64,000 nucleotides of DNA from Aminobacter anthyllidis (GCF_018555685.1 NZ_JAFLWW010000008.1:161270-225269); one strand, 5' to 3'; positions 37,217-48,282 are shown, counted from the stretch's first letter. Made by a program: numbers and translations. Notes: generated from the letters alone by a model not told the origin.

Positions 37217-38248
37217 ATGAGCAAGCGCCCGACCATCACCGATCTCGCCCATGCCTCGGGCGTCAGCGTCGCCACCATCGACCGGGTGCTGAACGGGCGC
37301 TTGCCGGTGCGCGAGGAAACGCAGCGCCGCGTCTATGAGGCGGCGACCTCTATCGGCTATCACGCCGCCGGGTTGATCGCGCAGCGCATGCGCAAGGAGC
37401 TGCCGGTGCATCGGCTCGGCTTCCTGCTGCTGCGCCCCAGGGATGTGTTCTACCGTGCCTTCGCCAACGAGCTGGAAAAGGCGATCGCCCAGGCGTCCGG
37501 TTTCCGCGGCACCGCGGCGATCGAATTCGCCGATACGCTGGCGCCGGAAGAAATCCTGGAAAGGCTGCGGCGCCTGGCGGCGAGCTGCCATGCGGTTGCA
37601 CTGGTCAGTCCCGACCATCCGATCGTGACGGCTGCGGTGGCCGAATTGAAGCAGCGCGGCATTCCCGTATTCTCGCTGCTGTCCGACTTTGCCACGGGCA
37701 TTCGCGAGGGGTATGTCGGCATCGACAATCTCAAGGTCGGGCGCACGGCTGCCTGGATGATCTCGAAATGCGCCCGCAGGCCAGGCAAGGTGGTGCTGTT
37801 CGTCGGCAGCCACCGCTTCCATGGCCACGAACTGCGCGAGATCGGTTTTCGCGCTTTCTTCCGCGAACGCGCGCCTGATTTCACGCTGATCGAGACGATC
37901 GTCAACGACGAGTCCCGCGAGATCACGCAGGAAGTCGTTGCGGGTCTGCTCAGGCAGCATGAGGACCTCGTCGGTTGCTACGTCGCTGGCGGTGGCATCG
38001 AAGGGGCGATCTCCGCGCTGCGCCAGGCAAGGCCCGATCCGCTGCCGGTACTGGTCTGCAACGAGATCACAGTCGACACGCGCGCAGCTCTCGCCGACAA
38101 TCTGGCCGGCATGGTGATCGCAACGCCGCTGGCGCCATTGTGCCGCGAGCTGGTCGGGTTGATGGCGCATGCAATCGAGGAAGGAGCAGCCAATGCTCCC
38201 GGGCAGACTTTCCTGCCCTTCGACATCTTCCTGCCTGAGAACATCTGA
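37217..38248 (+). CDS. LacI-family regulator of the rhizopine/inositol locus
   Basis: LacI/GalR-type regulator, 343 residues. The helix-turn-helix is ITDLAHASGVSVATIDRVLN with NGRLPVREETQRRVYEAATS. The rest is the periplasmic-binding-like sensor domain (RPRDVFYRAFANELEKAIAQ; GYVGIDNLKVGRTAAWMISK; VVLFVGSHRFHGHELREIGF). It is divergent from mocDEF and upstream of the importer/inositol operon, so an inositol or rhizopine-type effector is likely. Classic mocR is a GntR/MocR protein, so this is a different regulator. Confidence 0.9.
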   Translation: MSKRPTITDLAHASGVSVATIDRVLNGRLPVREETQRRVYEAATSIGYHAAGLIAQRMRKELPVHRLGFLLLRPRDVFYRAFANELEKAIAQASGFRGTAAIEFADTLAPEEILERLRRLAASCHAVALVSPDHPIVTAAVAELKQRGIPVFSLLSDFATGIREGYVGIDNLKVGRTAAWMISKCARRPGKVVLFVGSHRFHGHELREIGFRAFFRERAPDFTLIETIVNDESREITQEVVAGLLRQHEDLVGCYVAGGGIEGAISALRQARPDPLPVLVCNEITVDTRAALADNLAGMVIATPLAPLCRELVGLMAHAIEEGAANAPGQTFLPFDIFLPENI

Positions 38249-38271
38249 TCCATCATGCATCCGGAAATGCG

Positions 38272-38294
38272 AATCTATCAGAGAATGATGGATT
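38272..38294. promoter_or_regulatory. Second LacI-like operator candidate
   Basis: AATCTATCA (38272-38280), spacer GAGAA, TGATGGATT (38286-38294): an imperfect 9-bp inverted repeat with one mismatch. Its inner CTATCA/TGAT half-sites match those of the element at 37154-37180. It lies 24 nt after the regulator and 96 nt before the TIM-barrel gene, placing it in the likely promoter of the rightward operon. Confidence 0.5.
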
Positions 38295-38389
38295 CTTGTC
38301 ATTATCCGGATTGACTATTCCATTTATTGGGAGGATTGGAACGAAAATATCGCATCTTGTCGGCCGCGATCCCGGAGGAGAAAATTGGC

Positions 38390-39205
38390 ATGACCAGCAA
38401 GCTCATTTTCGCGCTGAACCATATGGTGGCCCCCGGGCTGGAGCCGGCGGCGTTCTTCGCGCTGTGCCGCGAGCTCGGTATCAGCGACGTCGAGATCCGC
38501 AATGATCTCGCCGGCAATGCCATCCTCGACGGTACGCCCGCTGGGGTCATTCGCGACCTGGCCGCGGAAAATGGAACATCCATTACAAGCATCAACGCGC
38601 TGCAGCGTTTCAACGAGTGGAATGATACACGGCAAGCCGAAGCGATCGAGCTTGCCGACTATGCCCGCGACGTCGGCGCCACAGCTCTGGTGCTTGTACC
38701 GGTCAATGACGGGTCGGGGCAGGCGGACGGCGAACGCCAGCGCAACGTCAGGGAGTCGCTGACGGCACTGAAGACCATCCTCGGCGACCGCGGCGTGCGC
38801 GGCCTTGTCGAGCCGCTTGGTTTCGAGATCTGTTCATTGCGCTCCAAGCGCGAGGCAGCCGCGGCGATAGCCGATGTCGGCGGCCTCGACGTTTTCCGGC
38901 TTGTGCATGACACGTTCCACCATCATCTCGCCGGCGAACCCGACATTTTCCCCGGAATGACCGGTCTGGTGCACATTTCCGGCGTCGACGATCCCGCTGT
39001 CGGCGTGGCCGACATGCGCGACCCGCACCGAATCCTGGTCGATGCCGGCGACCGGCTCGACAATGTCGGGCAGATCCGGGCGCTGATTGCTGGCGGCTAT
39101 TCCGGACTGCTGTCGTTCGAGCCGTTTTCGCCCGCCGTGCACCATCTCGCTGACCCGCAGGCGGCGTTGGCACAGAGCATCGAATTCATCCGCTCGCGGG
39201 TCTGA
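38390..39205 (+). CDS. TIM-barrel sugar isomerase/epimerase-like protein (IolI/MocC class)
   Basis: A 271-residue xylose-isomerase-like TIM-barrel protein. The start at 38390 (MTSKLIFALNHMVAPGLEPA) has a GGAGGAG site. Family-type metal-ligand segments are VRGLVEPLGFEICSLRSKRE (Glu), VFRLVHDTFHHHLAGEPDIF (Asp/His), LVHISGVDDPAVGVADMRDP and GLLSFEPFSPAVH (Glu). This pattern occurs in 2-keto-myo-inositol isomerases (IolI) and related inosose enzymes. It is separate from the IolE-like protein downstream, so an isomerase step feeding the pathway is plausible. A terminator and a 312-nt gap follow. Confidence 0.8.
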   Translation: MTSKLIFALNHMVAPGLEPAAFFALCRELGISDVEIRNDLAGNAILDGTPAGVIRDLAAENGTSITSINALQRFNEWNDTRQAEAIELADYARDVGATALVLVPVNDGSGQADGERQRNVRESLTALKTILGDRGVRGLVEPLGFEICSLRSKREAAAAIADVGGLDVFRLVHDTFHHHLAGEPDIFPGMTGLVHISGVDDPAVGVADMRDPHRILVDAGDRLDNVGQIRALIAGGYSGLLSFEPFSPAVHHLADPQAALAQSIEFIRSRV

Positions 39206-39216
39206 TCGCGCTCCAC

Positions 39217-39267
39217 AAACGCAGGAAAGCCAGAGGCCGGCCGCATCGGGCCGGCCTCTTTGCGTTT
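39217..39267 (+). terminator. Intrinsic terminator-like hairpin after the TIM-barrel gene
   Basis: The core is AGAGGCCGGCC (39232-39242), loop GCATCG, GGCCGGCCTCT (39249-39259), a perfect 11-bp stem. The outer AAACGCA (39217-39223) and TGCGTTT (39261-39267) pair as well, and the latter supplies a short T-run. It is the strongest terminator of the inositol region. Confidence 0.8.
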
Positions 39268-39318
39268 GTACGCAAGATTGATCGCGCTGGAATGGAATAT
39301 CGCTTGACGTTCGGGCGG

Positions 39319-39342
39319 AATATGGAATAAACATTTCATATT
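39319..39342. promoter_or_regulatory. Palindromic operator candidate upstream of mocB (GGAA-N6-TTTC)
   Basis: AATATGGAAT (39319-39328), AAAC, ATTTCATATT (39333-39342): 10-bp arms with one mismatch. The inner core GGAATAAACATTTC (39324-39337) is nearly the same as GGAATGAACATTCC upstream of iolC. It differs by one base from GGAA-N6-TTCC, which I recall as the IolR motif proposed for Sinorhizobium meliloti. Confidence 0.6.
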
Positions 39343-39517
39343 ATAAAAACACGGCCCGAACATTCTGAATTCAGGGTCGACACCATCGGGAGGCGGGCGG
39401 CACTTGTACATCGCAGAGGAGCGATGGTGGCGCCCGTGGATATGAGCCCTTCGGCGCAGCCGCGGGCTTCCGGCACTGTGGGGTGCAGCCGGGCACCATT
39501 CGTGGAGGAGAGTAATC

Positions 39518-40456
39518 ATGAAGAAGTATTTGCTCGGCGCTGCCATTTCCGCGCTGATGGCCGGCTCTGCGTTTGCCGGCGACGTCGGCGTCAGCATGGC
39601 CAATTCGGACACCTTCCTGACTGTCCTGCGCAAGGGCATCGAGAAGTCCGCGGCCGATGCCAGCCAGCCTGTCGTCATCGAAATCGCTGACGACGACGTC
39701 AACAAGCAACTCAGCCAGGTCCAGAACTTCATCGCCGCCAAGGTCGATGCCATCATCGTCAATCCGGTCGATACCTCGGCCACCGGGCCGATGACCAAGC
39801 TCGCCAACGACGCCGGCATTCCGATCGTCTATGTCAATCGCGAGCCGATCGACGTCGGCGCGCTGGGTGCGAAGGGCGCCTTCGTCGGCTCGAACGAGGT
39901 CGATTCCGGCACGCTGGAAACCAAGGAAGTCTGCCGCATCCTGAAGGAAGCCGGCAAGACCGAGGCGGGCATCCTGATCATGGTCGGCGACCTCGCCAAC
40001 CAGGCAGCCGTGATGCGCACAAAGGACATCCACGACGTGAACGCCGGCAGCGAATGCGGCGTCAAGCTGAACGTCATCGACGAGCAGACCGCCGGCTGGG
40101 ATCCGGTCAAGGCACAGGACCTGATGACCAACTGGATCGCCGCCGGCCACAAGCCGGATGCCGTTATTTCCAACAACGACAACATGGCGATCGGCGCGAT
40201 CAACGCCATGAAGGCGGCCGGTTGGGACATGAAGAGCGTGATCGTGGCCGGCGTTGACGCCACCCAGGAAGCGCTCGCCTACATGAAGGCCGGCGACCTT
40301 GACGTGACCGTGTTCCAGAACGCTGCGGCACAGGGCGGCGGTGCAGTCGAAACGGCGATGAAGCTCGCCAAGGGCGAAGCGGTGACGTCGCCTGTGTGGG
40401 TTCCGTTCGAGCTGGTGACCCCGGCGAATATGGACAAGTACACGACCAAGAACTGA
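39518..40456 (+). CDS. mocB: MocB-like periplasmic binding protein (rhizopine/inositol type)
   Basis: Periplasmic sugar-binding protein, 312 residues, of the CUT2 class. The signal peptide is MKKYLLGAAISALMAGSAFA, cleaved before GDVGVSMANSDTFLTVLRKG. Typical segments are VDAIIVNPVDTSATGPMTKL, IPIVYVNREPIDVGALGAKG, FVGSNEVDSGTLETKEVCRI and AVISNNDNMAIGAINAMKAA. MocB is the rhizopine-binding protein; an inositol-binding role is also possible. It heads the import operon 62 nt after a palindromic operator candidate start region and precedes the ATPase by 96 nt. Confidence 0.87.
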   Translation: MKKYLLGAAISALMAGSAFAGDVGVSMANSDTFLTVLRKGIEKSAADASQPVVIEIADDDVNKQLSQVQNFIAAKVDAIIVNPVDTSATGPMTKLANDAGIPIVYVNREPIDVGALGAKGAFVGSNEVDSGTLETKEVCRILKEAGKTEAGILIMVGDLANQAAVMRTKDIHDVNAGSECGVKLNVIDEQTAGWDPVKAQDLMTNWIAAGHKPDAVISNNDNMAIGAINAMKAAGWDMKSVIVAGVDATQEALAYMKAGDLDVTVFQNAAAQGGGAVETAMKLAKGEAVTSPVWVPFELVTPANMDKYTTKN

Positions 40457-40552
40457 TATGATCTGACCAATGCGCCGTCGGCCAACGGCGGCGCATTTCC
40501 CCACAAGGACCACGCCCGCGCGAAAAGTCGGGCCGGCCTGGGAGGACCAATC

Positions 40553-42091
<1,539 letters not shown>

Positions 42092-42119
42092 CGCCAATTA
42101 GCTCAAGGGTGGAAGAACC

Positions 42120-43163
42120 ATGTCGACGAACGAGATTGCGGGTTCCGCAAACGTCATCGGAAGCAAGAAGCGCCTGCCGCCGGAGGTTTCCATCCTCGGC
42201 GTGCTGATCGGCATCGCCATCGTCTTCGAAATTCTCGGTTGGATATTCGTCGGCGACAGTTTCCTTGCCAACAAGCAGCGCCTGTCGATCATCATCCTGC
42301 AGGTGTCGGTGATCGGCATCATCGCGGTTGGCGTGACGCAGGTGATCATCACCGCCGGCGTCGACCTGTCCTCGGGCTCGGTCGTCGGCCTGGCCGCCAT
42401 GGTGGCGGCAAGCCTGGCGCAGACATCCGCCAATCCGCGCGCCGTCTATCCCTCGCTGACCGACATGTCGCCGATATGGGCGATCCTGGCCGGCCTCGGC
42501 GTTGGCCTGCTCGCCGGCATGGTCAACGGCTCGCTGATCGCCCGAACCAAGATACCGCCGTTCATAGCCACGCTCGGCATGATGGTGTCGGCGCGCGGCC
42601 TGGCCAAATGGTACACGCTCGGCCAGCCGGTGGCGCTGCTCGACGAGAGCTTCACCTGGTTCGGCAAGAGCTTCAACATCATGGGCTTTCCGCTGCCGCT
42701 GCCGGTCATCGTCTTCCTGCTCGTCGCCGTCATTTTCCACATCGCACTCGGCTATACCCGTTACGGCAAATTCACCTATGCCATCGGTGCAAACCCGCAG
42801 GCGGCGCGCGTCTCGGGCATCAATATCGGCGGCCACCTGATCAAGGTCTATGCCATCGCCGGCCTGCTTTCGGGCCTGGCAGGGGTGATGACCGCCGCCC
42901 GCGCCGCCTCCGGCCAGCCGGGCATGGGCGTCGCCTACGAACTCGACGCCATTGCGGCGGCGGTCATCGGCGGCACCTCGCTGTCGGGCGGCGTCGGGCG
43001 CATCACCGGCACGGTCATCGGCACGATCATCCTCGGCGTGCTGACTTCGGGCTTCACCTTCCTCAAGGTTGGCGCCTACTATCAGGAAATCATCAAGGGC
43101 ATCATCATCGTGGCGGCCGTGATCATCGACCAGCACCGCCAGAACAAGCGCAAGAAGGCTTGA
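42120..43163 (+). CDS. Sugar/inositol ABC importer permease
   Basis: Membrane permease of 347 residues with about eight to ten hydrophobic segments. Typical CUT2 sequences are VGVTQVIITAGVDLSSGSVV, IPPFIATLGMMVSARGLAKW, AARVSGINIGGHLIKVYAIA and ELDAIAAAVIGGTSLSGGVG. It starts 28 nt after the ATPase and ends 100 nt before iolG. With the binding protein it completes a rhizopine/inositol-type importer. Confidence 0.93.
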   Translation: MSTNEIAGSANVIGSKKRLPPEVSILGVLIGIAIVFEILGWIFVGDSFLANKQRLSIIILQVSVIGIIAVGVTQVIITAGVDLSSGSVVGLAAMVAASLAQTSANPRAVYPSLTDMSPIWAILAGLGVGLLAGMVNGSLIARTKIPPFIATLGMMVSARGLAKWYTLGQPVALLDESFTWFGKSFNIMGFPLPLPVIVFLLVAVIFHIALGYTRYGKFTYAIGANPQAARVSGINIGGHLIKVYAIAGLLSGLAGVMTAARAASGQPGMGVAYELDAIAAAVIGGTSLSGGVGRITGTVIGTIILGVLTSGFTFLKVGAYYQEIIKGIIIVAAVIIDQHRQNKRKKA

Positions 43164-43263
43164 AGAAAAACAGGGCCGCCCGGCATCCCGTCGGCGGGCG
43201 ACCCCATCCCTACAGATCAAGATTGCAGGCCCGGACGGTGCGGGCCACGGAAATGAGGTTGTC

Positions 43264-44259
43264 ATGACAGTTCGGTTTGGTGTCCTGGGCGCAGGCCGCA
43301 TCGGCAAGGTCCACGCCAAGGCAGTGGCGTCCAATGCTTCGGCCAAGCTCGTTGCGGTAGCGGATGCGTTCGAAAAAGCGGCGAACGATCTGGCCGACGC
43401 CTATGGCTGCGATGTGCGTTCGATCGAGCAGATCGAGGAAGCATCCGACATCGATGCGGTGGTGATCTGCACGCCGACGGATACCCATGCCGACCTGATC
43501 GAGCGTTTCGTGCTCGCCGGCAAGGCGGTGTTCTGCGAAAAACCGATCGACCTCGATGCCAAGCGCGTCGAACAGTGCCTCGCCGTGGTCGAGAAGGCCG
43601 GCGGCACGCTGATGGTCGGCTTCAACAGGCGCTTCGATCCGCATTTCGCCGCCGTGCGCAAGGCGATCGACGACGGCGCCATCGGCAAGGTCGAGCAGGT
43701 AGTGATCACCTCGCGCGATCCAGGCCCGCCGCCGGCGGAGTACATCACGCGCTCGGGCGGCATCTTCCGCGACATGACGATCCATGATTTCGACATGGCG
43801 CGCTTCCTGCTCGGTGCCGAGCCGGTTGCGGTGACGGCGACCGCGTCGGTGCTTGTCGACAAGAAAATCGGCGAGCTTGGCGATTTCGACAGCGTCAGCG
43901 TCATCCTGGAGACGGCGAGCGGCCAGCAATGCGTGATCACCAATTCGCGCCGCGCCACCTATGGTTATGACCAGCGCATCGAGGTGCATGGTTCGGACGG
44001 CATGGTGGCGGCCGAAAACCAGCGCGCCGTGTCGATCGAGGTCGCCAACGGCAAGGGCTATACGCGCCCGCCGCTGCACGACTTCTTCATGACCCGCTAC
44101 ACCGAGGCCTATGCCGCCGAGATCGCCGCCTTCGTCGCCTCCGTGACCAAGGGCGCCAAGGTTTCGCCAAGCGGCCGCGACGGGCTGATCGCGCTGCAGC
44201 TTGCCGATGCCGCACTGAAATCTGCCAAGGAAGGCAAGACGGTCCGCCTCAAGGGCTGA
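43264..44259 (+). CDS. iolG: IolG/MocA-like inositol 2-dehydrogenase
   Basis: NAD-dependent oxidation of myo-inositol to 2-keto-myo-inositol, 331 residues, Gfo/Idh/MocA family. The nucleotide motif is FGVLGAGRIGKVHAKAV. The catalytic triad corresponding to the Bacillus IolG Lys-Asp-His is Lys93 (CEKPIDLDAK), Asp170 (SGGIFRDMT) and His174 (IHDFDMARF). It follows the importer directly and precedes iolC by 170 nt, which is the start of the pathway. MocA, acting on scyllo-inosamine products, belongs to the same family, so either or both substrates are possible. Confidence 0.9.
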   Translation: MTVRFGVLGAGRIGKVHAKAVASNASAKLVAVADAFEKAANDLADAYGCDVRSIEQIEEASDIDAVVICTPTDTHADLIERFVLAGKAVFCEKPIDLDAKRVEQCLAVVEKAGGTLMVGFNRRFDPHFAAVRKAIDDGAIGKVEQVVITSRDPGPPPAEYITRSGGIFRDMTIHDFDMARFLLGAEPVAVTATASVLVDKKIGELGDFDSVSVILETASGQQCVITNSRRATYGYDQRIEVHGSDGMVAAENQRAVSIEVANGKGYTRPPLHDFFMTRYTEAYAAEIAAFVASVTKGAKVSPSGRDGLIALQLADAALKSAKEGKTVRLKG

Positions 44260-44322
44260 GTGCACGGCAAAGCCGCCCCTCGGCCTCAGCAGGCGAGGGG
44301 TGGCGAAGCACAATCCGTCGAA

Positions 44323-44365
44323 GGAATGAACATTCCGATTGACTGATTTGTGGAATTGAAATTTC
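44323..44365. promoter_or_regulatory. Two GGAA-N6-TTYC operator candidates upstream of iolC
   Basis: Site 1 is GGAATGAACATTCC (44323-44336), an exact GGAA-N6-TTCC palindrome. Site 2 is GGAATTGAAATTTC (44352-44365), one base off. They lie 65-107 nt upstream of the iolC start. The motif matches that which I recall as the S. meliloti IolR-binding sequence (RpiR-family repressor). No iolR gene is in this window. Confidence 0.65.
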
Positions 44366-44429
44366 ATTGTTTGGCCTGTTGCAATTCACGCGAGGCAGGC
44401 CGGCGCGGCGGAGCGACCGGGAGGAACAC

Positions 44430-46364
44430 ATGGTAGATCCCAATACCCAGCCCACACTGCTGCTCGACGTCATCACCATCGGCCGCGCCTCGGTCGATCT
44501 CTACGGCCAGCAGACCGGTTCGCGGCTCGAGGATGTCGCCTCCTTCGCCAAGTCGGTCGGCGGCTGCCCGGCCAACATCGCCATTGGCACGGCCCGGCTC
44601 GGCCTGCGTTCGGCGCTTTTGACACGCGTCGGCGACGAGCACATGGGCCGTTACATCCGCGAGCAGATGCTGCGCGAGGGCGTTTCCGACAAAGGGCTGG
44701 TGACGGACAAGGAGCGGCTGACCGCACTTGTCTTGCTGTCGGTCGAGAACGACCGCACCTTTCCGCTGATCTTCTACCGTGAGAACTGCGCCGACATGGC
44801 GCTTGTCGAAGACGACATCGACCCTGACTTCATCCGTTCGGCCAGGGCGATCGTCGTCACCGGCACGCATTTTTCGCGGCCCTCCACCGACGCCGCGCAA
44901 CGCAAGGCGATGCGGCTGATCAAGGCGGCCGGCGGCAAGGTGGTGTTTGACATCGACTACCGCCCGAACCTGTGGGGGCTGGCCGGCCATGCGGCGGGCG
45001 AAAGCCGCTATATCGCGTCCGACGCCGTTTCCAACCACCTCAAGGGCGTGCTGGCCGATTGCGACCTGATCGTCGGCACCGAAGAAGAGGTTATGATCGC
45101 CTCTGGCGAAGGCGAGCTTCTGGACGCGCTGAAGACCATCCGGGCGCTGTCGAACGCGACAATCGTGCTCAAGCGCGGGCCGATGGGCTGCATCGTCTAT
45201 GACGGGCCGATCTCAGACGACCTCGAAGCCGGCATCGTCGGCAAGGGTTTTCCGATAGAGGTCTACAACGTGCTGGGCGCGGGCGATGCCTTCATGTCGG
45301 GTTTCCTGCGCGGCTGGCTCGGCGGCGAAAGCCTCGCGACGTCGGCGACCTGGGCCAATGCCTGCGGCGCCTTCGCCGTGTCGCGGCTGCTGTGCTCGCC
45401 GGAGATTCCGACCTTCGAGGAGCTGCAATTCTTCCTCAAGAACGGCAGCAAGCTGCGCGCGCTGCGCAAGGACGAGGCGATCAACCACGTTCATTGGGCA
45501 ACGACGCGGCGCAGCGAGATCCCCTCGATGATGGCGCTTGCCTGCGACCACCGCCTGCAGCTGGAAGACATTGCCGAGCGCGTTGGCGCCGACCCGGCGC
45601 GCATCCGCGACTTCAAGGTGCTGGCGGTCAAGGCCGCCGCCAAGGTTGCCGGCGGCCGCGACGGCTACGGCATGCTGATCGACGAGAAGCATGGCCGCGA
45701 GGCGATGTTCGAATTCGCGCGGCACCCCTTTGCCTGGATGGGGCGTCCGGTGGAACTGCCGGGTTCTCGGCCGCTGCGCTTTGAGTTCTCGCAGGACATG
45801 GGCTCGCAGCTTGTCGAATGGCCTGTCGATCACACCATCAAGTGCCTGTGCTTCTACCACCCTGACGATCCGGCCGAACTCAAGACCGAACAGCAGCAGA
45901 AGCTGCGCACTTTGTTCGAGGCGGCTCGGAAAGTCGGCCGCGAACTTCTGATCGAGATCATCGCCGGCAAGCACGGCAAGCTAGACGAAAACACCATTCC
46001 GCGTGCCCTGGAAGAGCTCTACGCGCTCGGCATCAAGCCCGACTGGTGGAAGCTCGAGCCGCAGGCGTCGGCTGCAGCATGGAAGAAGATCGAGGCGGTC
46101 ATCACCGACAGCGACCCTTATTGCCGGGGCGTCGTGCTGCTCGGTCTCGAGGCGCCGCTGGTTGAACTGGAAGTGGCGTTCGCGGCGACCGCCGACGCAT
46201 CCGTAGTCAAGGGCTTCGCCGTCGGACGCAGCATCTTCGCTCATGCGGCGGAAGAGTGGCTGGCCGGCCGGATGAACGACCAGGCGGCGGTCGACGATAT
46301 GGCCCAGCGCTTCGAACAGCTGACCAAGGCATGGCTTGCGGCACGGGACCGTCGGGCGGCATAA
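44430..46364 (+). CDS. iolC: IolC with C-terminal DUF2090 domain (5-dehydro-2-deoxygluconokinase / aldolase fusion)
   Basis: Bifunctional inositol-catabolic enzyme of 644 residues. The start at 44430 has a GGGAGGA site. The N-terminal PfkB-type kinase (about 12-325; TIGRASVDLYGQQTGSRLED, GGCPANIAIGTARLGLRSAL and the anion-hole GAGDAFMSGFLRGWLGGE near 280) phosphorylates 2-deoxy-5-keto-gluconate. The C-terminal DUF2090 domain (about 345-640; MALACDHRLQLEDIAERVGA, GYGMLIDEKHGREAMFEFAR) is thought to be the aldolase that cleaves the product. The fused form is common in proteobacteria and makes a separate iolJ unnecessary. Confidence 0.93.
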   Translation: MVDPNTQPTLLLDVITIGRASVDLYGQQTGSRLEDVASFAKSVGGCPANIAIGTARLGLRSALLTRVGDEHMGRYIREQMLREGVSDKGLVTDKERLTALVLLSVENDRTFPLIFYRENCADMALVEDDIDPDFIRSARAIVVTGTHFSRPSTDAAQRKAMRLIKAAGGKVVFDIDYRPNLWGLAGHAAGESRYIASDAVSNHLKGVLADCDLIVGTEEEVMIASGEGELLDALKTIRALSNATIVLKRGPMGCIVYDGPISDDLEAGIVGKGFPIEVYNVLGAGDAFMSGFLRGWLGGESLATSATWANACGAFAVSRLLCSPEIPTFEELQFFLKNGSKLRALRKDEAINHVHWATTRRSEIPSMMALACDHRLQLEDIAERVGADPARIRDFKVLAVKAAAKVAGGRDGYGMLIDEKHGREAMFEFARHPFAWMGRPVELPGSRPLRFEFSQDMGSQLVEWPVDHTIKCLCFYHPDDPAELKTEQQQKLRTLFEAARKVGRELLIEIIAGKHGKLDENTIPRALEELYALGIKPDWWKLEPQASAAAWKKIEAVITDSDPYCRGVVLLGLEAPLVELEVAFAATADASVVKGFAVGRSIFAHAAEEWLAGRMNDQAAVDDMAQRFEQLTKAWLAARDRRAA

Positions 46365-46428
46365 ATCGAAAGACAGCTGAAGCGAGGCCGGCATCCCGGA
46401 TGCGCCGCTGCAGCGGGAGGAGAAGACG

Positions 46429-48279
46429 ATGACCAACACCGTTCGCCTGACCATGGCGCAGGCGCTGACGCGCTACCTGACGCGGCAGATGACAGTTATC
46501 GACGGCAGGATGGTGCCGTTGTTTGGTGGCGTCTGGGCGATCTTCGGCCACGGCAATGTCGCCGGCATCGGCGAGGCGCTGTACCAGGTGCGCGAGGAGC
46601 TGCCGACCTATCGCGCCCATAACGAGCAGGCGATGGCGCATGCGGCGATTGCCTACGCCAAGACCAATTTCCGCCAGCGAATGATGGCGGCGACCAGTTC
46701 CATCGGCCCGGGCGCGGTCAACATGGTGACGGCGGCGGCACTTGCCCACGTCAATCGCCTGCCGGTGCTGCTGCTGCCCGGTGACGTGTTCGCCAACCGC
46801 GTGCCTGACCCGGTGCTGCAACAGGTCGAGGATTTCGGCGACGGCACGGTTTCAGTCAATGACTGTTTCCGCCCGGTGTCGCGCTATTTCGACCGCATCA
46901 TGCGGCCCGAGCAGATCATCCCGGCGCTGGCACGCGCAATGCAGGTGCTGACCGATCCGGCTGAATGCGGGCCGGTGACGCTGTCGCTGTGCCAGGACGT
47001 GCAGGCCGAGGCCTATGACTATCCCGAGAGCTTCTTTGCCGAGCGCGTGTGGACGCCGCGCCGGCCGCGTCCGGACCGTGACGAACTCGCGACCGCGGCC
47101 GAGGTGCTGAAGTCGGCGAAGAAGCCGCTGATCGTCGCCGGCGGCGGTGTCCTCTATTCCGGCGCTTCGGCGGAACTCGACCGCTTCGTCGAGGCCACCG
47201 GCATCCCGGTCTGCGAGACGCAGGGCGGCAAGTCGGCGCTGACCGACGAACATGGGCTGAACATGGCGGCGGTCGGCGTGACCGGAACGGCCGCTGCCAA
47301 CAGGCTCGCCGAGGAAGCGGATGTGGTGCTGGCGGTCGGCACGCGGCTGCAGGATTTCACCACGGGTTCGTGGTCGCTGTTCAAGAATTCGGGCAAGACC
47401 ATCATCGGGCTTAATGTGCAGCCCTTCGACGCCGGCAAGCACCGTGCGCTGCCGCTGGTGGCCGACGCACGGGAAGGGCTCGTCGAGCTAGGTGCTGCGG
47501 TGGCCGGCTACAAGGCGCCAGCGTCCTGGACCGAGAACGCGAAGGCGGGCAAGGTCGAATGGCGCAAGGCTGCGGCCAAGGTGACGGCGGCGACCAACGT
47601 CGCGCTGCCGTCGGACGCGCAGGTGATCGGGGCGGTGCAGCGCACGCTGGGCAGCGAGGTCATCGTGCTGCATGCCGCCGGCGGCCTGCCGGGCGAAATG
47701 CACAAGCTGTGGCAGGCGGGCAGCCCGGGTTCCTACCATTCCGAATACGGCTTTTCCTGCATGGGCTACGAGATCGCCGGCGGGCTGGGTGCCAAGATGG
47801 CGCGGCCCGACAGGGAAGTCGTCATCATGATCGGCGACGGCTCCTATTTGATGCTGAATTCGGAGATCGCAACCTCTGTCATGCTTGGCCTGAAGCTCAC
47901 CATCGTGCTGCTCGACAACCGCGGCTATGGCTGCATCAACCGGCTCCAGATGGCGACCGGCGGCGCCAACTTCAACAACCTGCTCCGCGACAGCCGCCAC
48001 GAGGTGCTGCCTGACATCGACTTTGTGGCGCATGCGAAGAGCCTTGGCGCAAACGCCGAAAAGGCATCGTCTATCGCCGATTTCGAGGCAGCGCTCGGCC
48101 GGGCGCGGAAGAGCGACCGGACGACGGTGGTGCTGATCGACACCGACCCGCTGATCTCGACCGGCGAGGGTGGCCATTGGTGGGATGTGGCGGTGCCCGA
48201 GGTGAGCGTCCGTGCCGAAGTGAATGCCGCCCGCATGGGCTATGAGGAGAAGCTCAAGCTGCAGCGGGTTGGAGACTGA
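46429..48279 (+). CDS. iolD: IolD, 3D-(3,5/4)-trihydroxycyclohexane-1,2-dione hydrolase
   Basis: Thiamine diphosphate-dependent ring-opening hydrolase of the inositol pathway, 616 residues. The start follows a GGGAGGAG site. The N-terminal VPLFGGVWAIFGHGNVAGIG and YRAHNEQAMAHAAIAYAKTN (catalytic-type Glu) fit the ThDP family. The cofactor-binding region is VVIMIGDGSYLMLNSEIATS, then LLDNRGYGCINRLQMATGG. The length is right for IolD. It lies 64 nt after iolC and is followed by a repeat-containing gap. Confidence 0.94.
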   Translation: MTNTVRLTMAQALTRYLTRQMTVIDGRMVPLFGGVWAIFGHGNVAGIGEALYQVREELPTYRAHNEQAMAHAAIAYAKTNFRQRMMAATSSIGPGAVNMVTAAALAHVNRLPVLLLPGDVFANRVPDPVLQQVEDFGDGTVSVNDCFRPVSRYFDRIMRPEQIIPALARAMQVLTDPAECGPVTLSLCQDVQAEAYDYPESFFAERVWTPRRPRPDRDELATAAEVLKSAKKPLIVAGGGVLYSGASAELDRFVEATGIPVCETQGGKSALTDEHGLNMAAVGVTGTAAANRLAEEADVVLAVGTRLQDFTTGSWSLFKNSGKTIIGLNVQPFDAGKHRALPLVADAREGLVELGAAVAGYKAPASWTENAKAGKVEWRKAAAKVTAATNVALPSDAQVIGAVQRTLGSEVIVLHAAGGLPGEMHKLWQAGSPGSYHSEYGFSCMGYEIAGGLGAKMARPDREVVIMIGDGSYLMLNSEIATSVMLGLKLTIVLLDNRGYGCINRLQMATGGANFNNLLRDSRHEVLPDIDFVAHAKSLGANAEKASSIADFEAALGRARKSDRTTVVLIDTDPLISTGEGGHWWDVAVPEVSVRAEVNAARMGYEEKLKLQRVGD

Positions 48280-48282
48280 GGA

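Larger units (their letters stand above)
39206..39517. promoter_or_regulatory. Terminator plus promoter region of the MocB-like importer operon
   Basis: This 312-nt gap contains no gene. Its first part is the terminator at 39217-39267. The remainder is A/T-rich and includes TTGACG at 39304-39309 as a possible -35, TATTAT at 39339-39344 as a possible -10 of another start, and the 24-bp palindrome at 39319-39342. Promoter choice is uncertain. Confidence 0.5.
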